Source: JAWLAT01 sp041395325
GTDB taxonomy: Bacteria > Pseudomonadota > Gammaproteobacteria > Xanthomonadales > SZUA-5
Direction: 5' to 3'
Length of the DNA stretch: 64,000 bases
Assembly (NCBI GenBank): GCA_041395325.1
Contig: JAWLAT010000027.1
Span: forward strand, 1 to 64,000
Positions within the stretch are counted from its first letter, which is position 1. Each line of letters starts with the position of its first letter. The translations under genes were made by a program, and so were the position numbers. Of this stretch, positions 18,333 through 27,827 are shown in pieces. The notes below the pieces were generated by a model. It saw nothing but the letters and a program-made list of their open reading frames with translations. It did no database searches and was not told the origin of the DNA.

Positions 18333-19094
18333 ATGGCCCCGCGCGCACCCGTCACAGGCATTCACGGCAGCCCCTTCCTGACCGAAATCGATCTGGACTG
18401 GGCTCGCGTCGCGGATCCCGATGTCCATCCCTTCCAACTGCGCTCGATTGCGCGAGGGCTGCCGCTGCAACTGCGCAGCCCGGTCACCATGCTGCTCGGG
18501 CAGAACGGCGCCGGCAAATCGACGCTGCTCGAGGCCATCGCCTGGGCCTGCGGATTCGACCCGATTGGTGGTGACCGACGGAACAGCTACGCCGATGATG
18601 TCGATGGCCATCAACTTGGGCGCTGCCTCAAGCTCGGCTGGCGGCAGAAGGTGCTGGACGGCTACTTCCTGCGGGCTGAGACCTTTTACCAGTGGGTCGA
18701 TCGGATGGAGGCGCTGGGCGCCAGCTTTTCGCAATATGAACACCGTTCTCTGCATCAGCGCTCACATGGTGAAGCCTTCCTGGCGCTGTTCGAGGGGCGC
18801 TTTGAGGACGGCCTGTATTTGCTGGACGAGCCGGAGGCCGCGTTGTCGCCCGACCGTCAGTTGGCCTTCATGTCGATCCTGCATCAGCTGGAGGCCTCGC
18901 GCGCCGCTCAGTTCATCATTGCGACCCATTCCCCGCTGCTGCTCTGCTATCCCACCGCGACAGTGCTGCAGGTCGACGATCAGGGCATTGCTCCGGTCGA
19001 TCCGCGCGAGTCCGAGCACGTTCGACTCACCCGCGATTTCCTCAATGCGCCGGAACGCTATTTCCGCCATCTATTCGCCACGGACGAGGACTGA
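18333..19094 (+). CDS. Orphan AAA/ABC-type ATPase
   Basis: 253 aa, soluble. Walker A is GQNGAGKSTLLEAI. Walker B is LYLLDEPEAALSPDRQL, and IIATHSPLLL is the switch histidine region. This is the pattern of single-polypeptide SMC/ABC-like ATPases (COG3910 type), which lack membrane partners. Some are involved in DNA or phage-related functions, but nothing nearby shows a partner nuclease. Followed after 74 bp by an AraC regulator on the same strand. Confidence 0.88.
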   Translation: MAPRAPVTGIHGSPFLTEIDLDWARVADPDVHPFQLRSIARGLPLQLRSPVTMLLGQNGAGKSTLLEAIAWACGFDPIGGDRRNSYADDVDGHQLGRCLKLGWRQKVLDGYFLRAETFYQWVDRMEALGASFSQYEHRSLHQRSHGEAFLALFEGRFEDGLYLLDEPEAALSPDRQLAFMSILHQLEASRAAQFIIATHSPLLLCYPTATVLQVDDQGIAPVDPRESEHVRLTRDFLNAPERYFRHLFATDED

Positions 19095-19168
19095 GCGCCT
19101 CTGCCTGGCTTGCGTCGATCAAAGCCCTCCCTGCACCATCGCCGCCTTCCCGGGCCACACGCGCAACG

Positions 19169-20194
19169 ATGAGCACTTGGCTGGCCGGACTTGCCGGCTT
19201 CACCAGCGGCGTGGCCCTGCTCCTCGCGCTGGGCCTGCTGACCCTGTGGCGACGAGTCGCGCTGCCGCTGGACGCGCAGATTGGCGGACTGGTGATGCTC
19301 GGTGGCCTGTCCTGGACCAGCTGGCGCCATCTGGCGCTGGCCCAACTGACGTCGGATCAGTCGCTGCCCTGGGACTATCCGGCAGTACTGCTGGCCCAGT
19401 CGCTGGGCTTCTACCTGCTGTTGCTGGGTGTGCTGGATCTGCGCTCGGCGCGCTGGCGGCTGTGGCTGCCACCGCTGCTGCTCAGCGCGATGGTGTATGC
19501 GCTGGCGCCGGTGCAGGCTCAGGTGCCGCTGGCCATGCTGCTCGGCAGCGCCTACGCGATGCACCTGGGCTGGCGGTTGTGGCAGCTGCGCCGGTGGCGA
19601 CGCTGGTTCCGGCTGGAACTGCCGATCATCGCGCTGTTCGCCGGCATGGGTCTGCTGGTCGCGTCGGCGGGTGTGCTGACACCCGGCTGGATCGGCTGGT
19701 CCAGCTTCACCCTGCTCTACTCGGCCCAGATCGCAATCGGTTTCGCGCTGATGGGCATCCTCATTGTCGCTGCGCCGGATGTGGTGGAGAAGACGCGCGA
19801 AGCGGTCGCCGCCAGCCAGCCCAGCTCGGCGCTGTCGCGGGTCGATGTCGAGGCCGCCGCCGCGCGGGTGCGGCGGGCACTGGACGAAGACGGCGTCTAT
19901 CGCGACGAGCGTCTGACACTGGCCAAACTGGCATCGCTGGTCGATCTGAGCACCCATCAGCTGTCGGCGCTGCTCAACGGTCACTTCGGCCTGAGCTTTG
20001 CGCAGCTGCTGCGCCGCCACCGCGTGCAGGCAGCCCGCCGGATGCTGGTCGAGGAACCCGGCGCCTCGGTGCTCTCGGTGGGCATGGCCGTGGGCTTTGC
20101 CTCGCAATCGACCTTCTATGTCGCCTTCAAGGACGAGGTCGGCCTGGTGCCCGGCGAGTTCCGTCGCCAGGCGCTGGGCGCCAGCGCAGATTGA
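19169..20194 (+). CDS. AraC-type regulator with N-terminal membrane domain
   Basis: 341 aa. The first 210 residues are about seven hydrophobic helices (GVALLLALGLLTLW; VLLAQSLGFYLLLLGVL; LLLSAMVYALAPV and others). They are followed by a cytoplasmic AraC-type double HTH (residues about 240-335: LTLAKLASLVDLSTHQLSALLNGHFG, cited in parts, and VGFASQSTFYVAFKDEVG). Such regulators sense membrane or small-molecule signals and bind DNA from the membrane. The next gene, a membrane protein, is a likely target (inference). Confidence 0.92.
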   Translation: MSTWLAGLAGFTSGVALLLALGLLTLWRRVALPLDAQIGGLVMLGGLSWTSWRHLALAQLTSDQSLPWDYPAVLLAQSLGFYLLLLGVLDLRSARWRLWLPPLLLSAMVYALAPVQAQVPLAMLLGSAYAMHLGWRLWQLRRWRRWFRLELPIIALFAGMGLLVASAGVLTPGWIGWSSFTLLYSAQIAIGFALMGILIVAAPDVVEKTREAVAASQPSSALSRVDVEAAAARVRRALDEDGVYRDERLTLAKLASLVDLSTHQLSALLNGHFGLSFAQLLRRHRVQAARRMLVEEPGASVLSVGMAVGFASQSTFYVAFKDEVGLVPGEFRRQALGASAD

Positions 20195-20338
20195 ATTCCG
20201 GATTGATCCATCCGGAGAATCACAAGTCATTGATTAACTTGGATCGCTGGGAAACTTGCTCCGATTCGATCCAGCCGGAAGCGGGGCCACCTCGGCGTGG
20301 CGATGATCGACTCCAACGCAACCACCCGGAGTACGACC

Positions 20339-20758
20339 ATGCTGACCCAAGACGATTTCTTCGTGATTCACGGCGCCTACGCGCTCTACCTCTGTGTCTC
20401 GATCGCCCTGACCATCTGGGTCGCCCGCACCCTGTCGCAAACGGGCCGCATCTTCCTGGTGCGCTGCTTCGGTCAGGATCAGGAACTGGCCGACTCGACC
20501 AACCGCCTGCTGGTGATCGGCTTCTACCTGATCAACCTGGGCTTCATCTGCTATCGCCTCGGCAACTGGCCGGTGGGACCGGTCGATCTGATCGCCGCAC
20601 TGGGCACCCGCATCGGCGTGACCCTGCTGACGCTGGGTCTGATGCACTTCATCAACATGCTGATGATCGCCCGCATGGGCCGCACGGTGGGAGCCTGGAT
20701 GGACGCACAGCGGCATCGCCATGAGCAGACGGCCAATTCGACCACGCCCACCCGCTGA
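20339..20758 (+). CDS. Inner-membrane protein, unknown function
   Basis: 139 aa from ATG 20339, which has GGAG 9 bp upstream; an in-frame ATG at 20297 lacks this. About three hydrophobic segments (ALYLCVSIALTIWVA; LLVIGFYLINLGFICYRL; LGTRIGVTLLTLGLMHFINML). A charged tail follows. It lies 144 bp after the membrane AraC regulator on the same strand. I do not recognise a named family. Confidence 0.75.
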   Translation: MLTQDDFFVIHGAYALYLCVSIALTIWVARTLSQTGRIFLVRCFGQDQELADSTNRLLVIGFYLINLGFICYRLGNWPVGPVDLIAALGTRIGVTLLTLGLMHFINMLMIARMGRTVGAWMDAQRHRHEQTANSTTPTR

Positions 20759-20833
20759 GCGTCCGTTTCGGGCCCTGGCGTCGGCGCATTGTCTCGGCGC
20801 TCAAGGCCCGGCAACCCGAAATGGAGAGGGCAT

Positions 20834-20949
20834 CGGCTCTGGTGGGTTCGATCTGTGATCGAACGCTTCTGGCTAGGTCGAAGCCGGCGAATCAGAAGCC
20901 AGACATCAGTTTCGCAGAGGCGTCGGCGCGCACCGACCCACCAGAGCCG
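20834..20949. repeat. Nested inverted repeats in intergenic region
   Basis: A perfect 14-bp outer stem CGGCTCTGGTGGGT (20834-20847) pairs with ACCCACCAGAGCCG (20936-20949). Inside are GTTCGATC-tgt-GATCGAAC (20846-20864) and GCTTCTG/CAGAAGC (20865-20871, 20893-20899). The whole 252-bp gap (20759-21011) holds no gene. It may be a bidirectional terminator between convergent genes or an extragenic repeat. Confidence 0.7.
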
Positions 20950-21011
20950 GCAACCCGCAGCGGGTGTCGGCTCTGCCGGATTCGACCCGCGATCAAAGGC
21001 TTGCGCTCAGA

Positions 21012-21269
21012 TCAGGACGAGCGCCGACTCTCCCGCGCCAGCCAGTCGGCCACATAGCTGCAGCTGGCGCGGATCTGCAGCCCACGTTCACGGGCATAGG
21101 CCACCCCAGCGGCGACCAGCTGCGCGGCCAGACCCTGCCCGCGCAGTACCGGCGGCGTGTAGGTGTGGGTGAAATCGATCCAGTCCGGGCCAAGCTGGTA
21201 ATCCAGCCTGGCGCTGTGGTCGTCCCGACGCAGCAAGAAGCGCTGATGCTCGGCCTGGTGTTCAATCAC
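21012..21269 (-). CDS. GNAT acetyltransferase, YjdJ-like short form
   Basis: 85 aa. The GTG start at 21269 is preceded by AAGGAG at good spacing; longer frames upstream lack a ribosome site. The compact GNAT core of COG2388 is visible: ARLDYQLGPDWIDFTHTYTP, then the acetyl-CoA loop RGQGLAAQLV, and ARERGLQIRASCSYVADWL. Proteins of this length are usual for the family. Substrate unknown. Confidence 0.85.
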   Translation of the reverse strand: MIEHQAEHQRFLLRRDDHSARLDYQLGPDWIDFTHTYTPPVLRGQGLAAQLVAAGVAYARERGLQIRASCSYVADWLARESRRSS

Positions 21270-21487
21270 GGCAGCACTCCTTCGGATCAGTCGAACAGTG
21301 GAGGCCTGAGCATACCCAGATTGCGCTCTGGCAACGGCAGCGGTCACGGCCGCTGGGACAGTACTGGTCGATCGCCAACTGCGCCGCAGTTTCAGTTCGG
21401 ACCCGTCGGTTTCGGGACGCATGGGTGCGAGATCCGTCGCACCGGGGGCACATTCAAGATGCCCGTCCCGGCCTCAAAGGTGCCGCC

Positions 21488-22159
21488 ATGGCCAATCCAC
21501 GCGACTATCAGTTCGACCTGCCCAGCAGCGGCCGTCCGGCCGATGTGGCGCTGCCGGAATTCTGGTACCCCGGCATCCGCGACTATTGGGAACGCAGCAC
21601 CAGCAGCCGCATCTTCGACGCCATCCTCGGTGTCCGCGCCGTCGTGATCCACGCCACCGCCGGCGGCAGTTCTTCAGGGGCCGTCAGCGTGATGCGCGAC
21701 GGCAAGGCCTCGTTCCACTGGCTGGTTCCGGATGAGGATGAGCCGCAGCACGGCCAGCTGGTCTGGGCCTGCGCACCGGAAGCCCGCGCCGCCTGGCACG
21801 TCCGCAATGCCGCCCATCATCCCGACGTCAACGGCGACGCCCGCAAGGTCAATCACTGGTCGCTGGGCATCGAAGTGGTCAATACCCAGGTCAACGACCC
21901 CTTCTCCGACTGGCAGGTCGCCATCACCGCGCAGATCGTCCGCTACTGCTGGGCCAAATACCCCAACCTCAAGCACATCGTCTCCCACGCCAAGCTCGAC
22001 CCCAACCGTCGCAGCGATCCCGGATCCGGCTTCCCCTGGGCCGAATTCAAGCGACAGGTCCTCCAGGGCCAGGAAACCGGCGTGCCAGCCCTGGCCACAG
22101 CGGCGACCGACGCCGCCGACGTGGTCGCACCGCCCAACGCCGACTGCTGCGAAGGGTGA
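21488..22159 (+). CDS. N-acetylmuramoyl-L-alanine amidase (Amidase_2 type)
   Basis: 223 aa from ATG 21488. It cleaves the amide bond between muramic acid and the stem peptide in peptidoglycan. Zinc-site and fold landmarks of the AmpD/PGRP family are present: VIHATAGGSS (first His), AWHVRNAAHH (second region), LGIEVVN, and SHAKLDPNRRSDPG near the C-terminus. No signal peptide is visible, so it is cytoplasmic or needs another exit route. The stop overlaps the GTG proposed for the RAYT gene. Confidence 0.9.
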   Translation: MANPRDYQFDLPSSGRPADVALPEFWYPGIRDYWERSTSSRIFDAILGVRAVVIHATAGGSSSGAVSVMRDGKASFHWLVPDEDEPQHGQLVWACAPEARAAWHVRNAAHHPDVNGDARKVNHWSLGIEVVNTQVNDPFSDWQVAITAQIVRYCWAKYPNLKHIVSHAKLDPNRRSDPGSGFPWAEFKRQVLQGQETGVPALATAATDAADVVAPPNADCCEG

Positions 22160-23019
22160 GTGAGACCGGCAAATTTGGCCCTCAGACCACCGACGCCGCA
22201 GGTGGCACAGCCCTTCCTGGGAACGCCGACGTCCCCGTCGGCGAAGCGCTTCCGGGTACCACCGACGTCCCCATCTGCGACACCCTTCCGGGGACCGCCG
22301 ACGACCCCATCTGCGACGCCCCTCCTGGGAACGCCGACGTCCTCGTCGGCGAAGGCACACCACCAACCACCCCGACCCCACGCGGCTGGTACACCCGCGG
22401 CTATCTGCCCCACTACGACGCCAGCCACATCCTGCAGTCAGTCACCTTCCGACTCGCCGACAGCCTTCCCCAACAAACCCTGCACCAACTCGAAGCCGAG
22501 CTGCGACGCCTGCCCGAACACCGCCGCGAAGCCGCCAGACGACAACGCATCGAAACCTGGCTGGATGCCGGCCTGGGCAGCTGCCTGCTCCGTCATCCCG
22601 GGGTCGCCGACCACCTGCAGCAGTCGTTGCAGCACTTCCATGGCCTGCGCTATCGGCTGCACGCCTGGTGCGTCATGCCCAATCACGTCCACGTGCTGCT
22701 CCAGCCAATCACGCCCCTGGGCAGCATCGTGCAGGGCTGGAAGTCCTTCAGCGCACGCTGGATCCGGAAGCACCAGGCCGCCCTCGGTCTTCAGCTTCCC
22801 AACGGCCAACCGGTTTGGATGCGGGAGTACTGGGATCGCTACATCCGCGACGAGGGGCACTATCTGACGGTGGTCGAGTACATTCACCGGAATCCGGTGA
22901 AGGCGGGTTTGTGTGCGGAAACCGGGGATTGGCCTTGGTCGAGTGCATCGGTGGCCTCAAGCGAGAGCGCAGCAAGAGCCAAAGCGGCCGACGAGGACGT
23001 CGGCGTTCCCAGGAGGTAG
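22156..23019 (+). CDS. REP-associated tyrosine transposase (RAYT)
   Basis: Up to 287 aa of an IS200/IS605-like single-domain HUH nuclease. The domain runs from RGWYTRGYLPHYDASH (about residue 75) to about 270. NHVHVLL gives the HUH pair; EYIHRNPVKAG holds the conserved catalytic Tyr region. The start is uncertain: the frame opens at GTG 22156 with no in-frame ATG before the domain, and the first 65 codons are REP repeat DNA. The last codons (ADEDVGVPRR) are also REP sequence. RAYTs cut and move REP elements in their host and are domesticated rather than selfish. Confidence 0.9.
   Translation: MSETGKFGPQTTDAAGGTALPGNADVPVGEALPGTTDVPICDTLPGTADDPICDAPPGNADVLVGEGTPPTTPTPRGWYTRGYLPHYDASHILQSVTFRLADSLPQQTLHQLEAELRRLPEHRREAARRQRIETWLDAGLGSCLLRHPGVADHLQQSLQHFHGLRYRLHAWCVMPNHVHVLLQPITPLGSIVQGWKSFSARWIRKHQAALGLQLPNGQPVWMREYWDRYIRDEGHYLTVVEYIHRNPVKAGLCAETGDWPWSSASVASSESAARAKAADEDVGVPRR
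22213..22356 (+). repeat. Four 36-bp tandem REP units at the 5' end of the RAYT frame
   Basis: Units at 22213, 22249, 22285 and 22321. Each contains a core like CGCCGACGTCCCCGTCGGCG. The first and fourth are perfect palindromes (CGCCGAC/GTCGGCG at 22224-22243 and 22332-22351); the two middle units are degenerate. The 36-bp length keeps the RAYT frame open as a 12-residue repeat (LPGNADVPVGEA-like). Confidence 0.88.
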
Positions 23020-23158
23020 CGACGAAGCCGCGAGGCACATCCAGGAATCGCCGACGTCTTTCTCGTCGGCACTTCGGATGCAGAATCCGCTCGACTTCGG
23101 TGCACCACACAATCCCGCGCCTGGCAATCAACCCCCGGAACCCGACGTCCCCGTCGGG
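22987..23158. repeat. REP palindromes downstream of RAYT
   Basis: Three palindromic cores: GCCGAC/GTCGGC at 22987-23004 (opposite orientation, followed by GTTCCCAGGAGG, the mirror of the upstream units), 23050-23070, and CCCGAC/GTCGGG at 23141-23158. Together with the upstream array they flank the RAYT gene with inverted REPs, as in BIME/REPtron units. Confidence 0.85.
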
Positions 23159-23216
23159 CACTGCACCCGCCTGCCACTGCCAAAGCGCTCCGACTCGCCA
23201 TTTGGTGACATCGCCG

Positions 23217-23724
23217 TCAATCTTTCCGCGGATCCTCCCAGGCCAACGATGAAGATAGCGCAGCGAGCCTGGACCAGTTGGTCCGCCACGCGCATGCATC
23301 AGGCCAGCGCCTGGCATGTGCCCATCTCGCGTATAAGCGCATCCTGCTCGCCATCGCCGATCGCATACATGACCCCTGATCAGGCCATCTGTCGTCATTG
23401 GCGGCCGCTTCGATCGCCTTGACCGTCGGATCAGCGCCCCTCGCTCGGACGTAGGCCATCCGAACGCCATTGGGCACGCCCGCTGCTGTACCGGGCATGG
23501 CGGCTTCAGGTCCGGCCCAGCCAAACTCCAGCACGCGCCAGCTGCAGCGACTCGCTCGGCGGACATTTGACCAGCGCCAGGCCACCCGTCCATCCCGCAC
23601 TCACCGCATGTAGTAGGCAGATCACCGGCGCCGCCGTGAAAACGCCGTCACCGACCAGCTGTTGCCCGTGCGCCACCGTCGTCGCAGCTCCGCGCCGCCT
23701 GTAATAAGCGCCATTCAGCGACAC
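23217..23724 (-). pseudogene. Multiply frameshifted gene relic
   Basis: Coherent protein-like segments lie on the minus strand in successive frames: GVFTAAPVICLLHAVSAGW (about 23620), then ARAGVLEFGWAGPEAAMPG across a frame change (about 23530), then GVRMAYVRARGADPTVKAI (about 23440), then a third frame with YAIGDGEQDALIREMGTCQA (about 23350). No single frame is intact. I do not recognise the family. This is the first sign of the decayed zone that runs to 27.8 kb. Confidence 0.5.
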
Positions 23725-23759
23725 GGCGGAAACGGGCAGATTCAGCCTGCCGCTCTGTC

Positions 23760-25380
23760 GCCCGCTCGCTGGCTAGCGACCTCGACGCTCGGCATCCCTT
23801 CGGATGACCTCAATCGCCAAGCGCAAGTGCGCGCTGGCCACCTTGTCGCCTCGACATCGCCCAACGCAACATATGCTCCAGGGTGTCGAGACGTCGTCGA
23901 AGCATCGCCTGCGTGGCCTGATCAAGGCCTGGATGTTTGCAATCAGAACTGTCTGGCTGCCGGACACGTGTCAAAAGGATCGTCAACGCGCCAGCCAGCC
24001 GGATGTGCACCGGGCAACAAGCCTTCAAGATGACATCCCGAGACCGAACGATACAATTCAACTCAGAAGCCCAGAGCTGCGAACCGTTCTGATCAAGGAG
24101 CTCATCAGAAACAGGTCCGATTGCCAATCTTTCCGGTTAGTCTGACGATTCGTCACAATTCCTCATGTTGTTCAAACGCCGATCCAGATTGGGTCTCAAA
24201 TTTCTCAAAACTCTTTCAGCCTCGCACGTACTTCAGCACGAATGCCTACGCGTGGATAGCCGCGTTTCCGAGTTCAGCCTGGCAAATACTGCTCTGTCAC
24301 CAGTGAAAACTCCTTGGACACTTCTCCGATTTACGACGCCTTTCGCATCGCGAAATTGCCCACGGTCTTGCCCCTCTGGACAAATAATCGAGCAGGCAGC
24401 TCCCTCCCAAATTTCTCATCGGGAAACATCTCCAGTGAATCAGGAATGCGACGTCCACTGAGTCGCATCTAAATCTTCGCGGACCAAGCTCATATCCCAA
24501 CAACCTTCCATTATCCTCTGATTCCCACAGCACGCCTATCGCTCCGCCGCGCCAGTTCGATTCATGAATGTGCAGCTACCCTGCAGGTACCTTGGCGCCA
24601 ATTCCATGCTTAGCACTACGCAATCCAATGGAATCTCTGCCCTGGCATCTGGTGATTCCAAACAACACAGCGCTCGTCCTTGCGTCAACTCCATCTAGAA
24701 AAATTTTTGGATATGGCTTGACATGCACCACGAGATGAGTACAACTGTCCATTGATCGTAGGCATGCCCAACTCGGACCAATTCTCGTTGTTTCTGTCTC
24801 AAGAGGAGCTAAGCTTTTCTGTCAAACGCGCCCTGTCGTACCCTGCAAGCGTACGGCCATGCAGCTTGGTCCTGTGACTTGCCAGGTGTTAGAAGCCTCA
24901 TCACGCAACAAGATCTTCATGGGCGATTTGGCTGCCCAGATGTTCACTCAAGACTCCTTAGTCTGATTTCGACCAAACTGACGATGGGCTGGAATCACCT
25001 TTTTCGCCACAGACAGGTTCGCAATCAGCCCTGACCAAGCCAATCTGCAATCGCGTCATGTGATCCCAACTCGTGGTGGCCGCTGTACGGCCCATCGCCT
25101 CTTGTGGATTGCTGTGTCCAGAAATCCAAAACACGCGGCAAACGTTAGGAGCCTCTCCATTAACAAGCCAGCCTACTAGGAATCCCGCTAAGCGAGGCCA
25201 TTCTGAAGACTTGCCACGTTTGACAAGGCCGATTGGGGATTGCTACCATAACCGGTAACTCGCGGGCCGACCTTATCATCGCTCAGCTTCTCTGGCGGAG
25301 ATCACAAACGCCACTCCCCACGCGTGTCTCCAGCATTCCTGCTCTCGCCGCAAAGTTGGAACCTTGTTCGGATTGGCCGT
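23760..25380. other. AT-richer gene desert
   Basis: About 1.6 kb with visibly lower GC than the flanks and no credible intact gene on either strand. The longest frames are about 120 codons and look random. Short minus-strand stretches such as TLEHMLRWAMSRRQGGQR (about 23830) are protein-like but lead nowhere. I see no tRNA, integrase or insertion-sequence end. It is best read as decayed accessory DNA. Confidence 0.5.
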
Positions 25381-25387
25381 AATGGCG

Positions 25388-25981
25388 TCACTCACCTGCT
25401 GTTGCAATCCGAAGAACTAATCTGTAATGTGTAAGAGGATTCACTGGCCTCTTCTTGCAGTGTTCAAGCAGGCAGACTGATTTCGCTTTGTGATTTCGGT
25501 CATGGTCTCCAAGGTCATGTATCCATTCATTCATTCTGACAAGATCAACCAGCCATGATGCCGCGTCGTTGGATGCCGACACATCAGTTCGTTCTCGCCG
25601 TTGGGGTTGTACTTCAGCTTGGGCGATGAGCGCCGAACCCATGAGCCAGAGGCTCGGCTTTCCATCAAGGAGCTTGGCGCTGGACTGGTCGACCTCCTCG
25701 CCGAGCGTCGTTCGCAAACGGGATGCTGCCCGCCGCCCTGCGTCCCGTGCCAGGACCCAAAACCCGCGCGCTGCGGCACTGCCAGCGAGTCGTGGCTTCG
25801 AAAGCAACCTAGCCCATGCCTCGAACACCTCAAGGATACTTCGGCCATCCACCCACCGACGATCAGCACCGGTACATCCCCCGCTGCGACTTGATAGGAT
25901 ATCCGCAGTCCCTCGATGGCTCAACGTGGACCGTTCGTGATTAAACACCCTGGCTTTGGAAATTCGTTCCGTGGCCTGCAC
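25388..25981 (-). pseudogene. Possible gene remnant
   Basis: A 197-codon minus-strand frame in the low-GC zone. It has helical, protein-like stretches (AWARLLSKPRLAGSAAARGF; TTLGEEVDQSSAKLLDGKPS) but poor codon quality at both ends. It has no recognised domain and no good ribosome site. It may be a remnant of a larger gene. It could also be a chance frame, since the local composition lacks the strong third-position GC of true genes here. Confidence 0.3.
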
Positions 25982-26264
25982 AGTTCATCCAGACCGTGGA
26001 ATGCCCTGACTAGAATCAGCTGGTCAGCGTTCCCGAAACCGGAAAACTCGGATCTGCAACGCTACGTTGCGCTGGTCTCTCCCCTCCCGGTAGCCTTGCG
26101 TGATGCGCTCTTCTCGTAGCAGCCCCGTACGTATCCTTCCATCAGGTGCCCAAACCCAACATCTCCGCAGCACATCGCGTCCTTTCCAAGTCATCATTTC
26201 CTTGTCATGGTGGTTTCTGTGGTTGATCCCAACTAAACCAGAGACCACTTTACTACACGATAGG

Positions 26265-27247
26265 AACGACCAAGCTGAAATTGGCGACTGGTCCCGCTGC
26301 TGGATAGCGTCGCGGCGTGGCATCACTGGCCTAGAGCCTTTGATAGGGCGGCCTGGGTTTCCAGCCGTTATGGAGGAAGCGTTGAACTATCGATGTCCCC
26401 ATAGGGCCGCCAAGAATGATGCCCGGTTTGCCGGGTTGGCTGTGGGGAGTCGCGCCACAGTGACGACTTGCGAGCGGTATCAAACCTGTTGCCAGTGGCC
26501 GATATGGCTGGGTCCAAGAAGCGCTGTCCTGAGCCTTGATTCCGTAAACCGGACGTACTTCGCTGGCCGAGCTGCCGCCGGGCACTGGTGTCTGTGAAGT
26601 TTTGTTTCCGCAGCTGGAAGGTTGTGATGTCGAAACGACCAGATGAACTGACAGGGTATTTCGGGATGTGCACCCACCTGCGTGACCTCGATATGGTTTG
26701 CCGTCGGCAGGCCCTGCATCGATCAGCGCCTGGATGCAAGTGCGGCCTGGATTGTGCCCTTGATATCGCGCCGTTCGCCGTCGGGCGGGGCATCGCCGAA
26801 GCCAGACTTGGATTCCAAAATCGCCCGCTGACTCACGGCCTTGACTATGCTCCGGGTTCATTCGCCTCGAAGCTCCAGTGCCGTTGACGTGATCAGCCTG
26901 GCCGGGGCCTGGATGCCATCGCGCATGTGGCCGGAGATATACGAATGTGCACGACGGCTCCTTGCCCAGGTTTTCCACCACCGCCCCGGACAGGCCGTGA
27001 GGATCACGCCGGACTTGCTCAATGCAAACGAATCTGCCAGATGTTAAAGCTCTGCTCGGGCGGCCGAGGTCCATCATCGCTCCTCGGTGGTTTGACACGG
27101 AATCAACACTGCCATCCAGTAGAGCCCTGAGGCCGGCGCGGTCGCCGATGTTTGCGGTGCGCTGGTGTCCTGACACATCAACAACGCGTAGAACACCCGA
27201 AAAGATTGCATGGAACCCTCCCCAAGCTCCATGGTGATGTGTCACGG
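26265..27247 (-). pseudogene. Decayed copy of the haem-motif lipoprotein gene
   Basis: The stretch is colinear with the intact gene at 27828-29636, with many indels and substitutions. Shared landmarks include an 18-bp identity over the start (CCATGGTGATGTGTCACG, 27230 and 29659) and an 18-bp identity inside (TCGATCAGCGCCTGGATG, 26719 and 28840). AAGCTGAARTTGGCG occurs near both 3' ends (about 26275 and 28095). About 1590 bp of the intact gene corresponds to 983 bp here, so roughly 600 bp have been lost. A long minus-strand frame crosses it but does not follow the parent frame. Confidence 0.8.
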
Positions 27248-27299
27248 AGTTCTACGTTTAGTACTTCCACGCAGAATGCGCTCTGAATACCTCCTGCCG

Positions 27300-27400
27300 T
27301 TGTTGGTTCAAGACTCTGAGGATGTCTCCGCTGGCATGAAGAGGGTTTTGAACTTCCGATGCTCCCATCCCTGCTGTCGGCAGACTCAAGATAGTCCTCC
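27300..27400 (-). pseudogene. Short second fragment of the same lipoprotein gene
   Basis: The sequence around 27328-27360 (GGCATGAAGAGGG, then TTTTGAACTTCCGATG) aligns with the intact gene near 28245-28290 and with the decayed copy near 26350-26395. Only about 100 bp is recognisable, and the match is weaker than for the larger copy. It suggests a former tandem array of at least three copies. Confidence 0.45.
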
Positions 27401-27827
27401 GCACAGAACAATCTGTCCGGTTTTTTCGACGTCTTCAGGAGCTTCCACCGGCCAGACTGCAACCAAATGCATCTCTCTCTACCAGCCGCACCATTGGTCT
27501 CGACACACTCTGGAACGGTTGTCCATTCATTTGTCACCATCATCCCGTTCAAATCCACGCCAATCGCGTATGAGATGACCAACTCCGCTTGCCGCTTGTC
27601 ATATAAGTCGGTCTTCCCATTCATCAATGGCCATGGGCAATCCAAGGAGTTGATCTCGTTCCAACATATGCACAGGGAAATACTGAATCACCGTAGCCCC
27701 ACATCGATTGGGCAAAATCCACCAACGTATAGGCCCTCGGATATTTAATCTTGATCTCGATGACCCCAGTGGCCGTATCGGGCCATTGTCCCCGTTATTA
27801 ACCCGCGGTCGCCCTATGTCAGGTTTT
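27400..27827 (-). pseudogene. Frameshifted relic of an unidentified gene
   Basis: On the minus strand, protein-like segments run through frame changes: GVIEIKIKYPRAYTLVDFAQ, then QYFPVHMLERDQLLGLPMAI with DEWEDRL, then YDKRQAELVISYAIGVDLNG and WLQSGRWKLLKTSKKPDRLF. The joined text reads like one soluble protein of about 130 residues. The acidic/aromatic make-up recalls toxin or immunity-type accessory proteins, but I cannot assign a family. It follows the lipoprotein gene. Confidence 0.45.

Noticed and set aside
20846..20864. tRNA-like GTTCGATC loop
   Set aside because: It matches a T-loop in part, but no acceptor stem or anticodon arm can be folded around it.
22213..23158. CRISPR array
   Set aside because: The repeated units are palindromic REPs of 36 bp in tandem without unique spacers, and no cas gene is present.
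26331..27245. A 304-codon minus-strand frame as a gene
   Set aside because: It lies on the decayed lipoprotein copy but in a different frame for most of its length, and no protein family fits.
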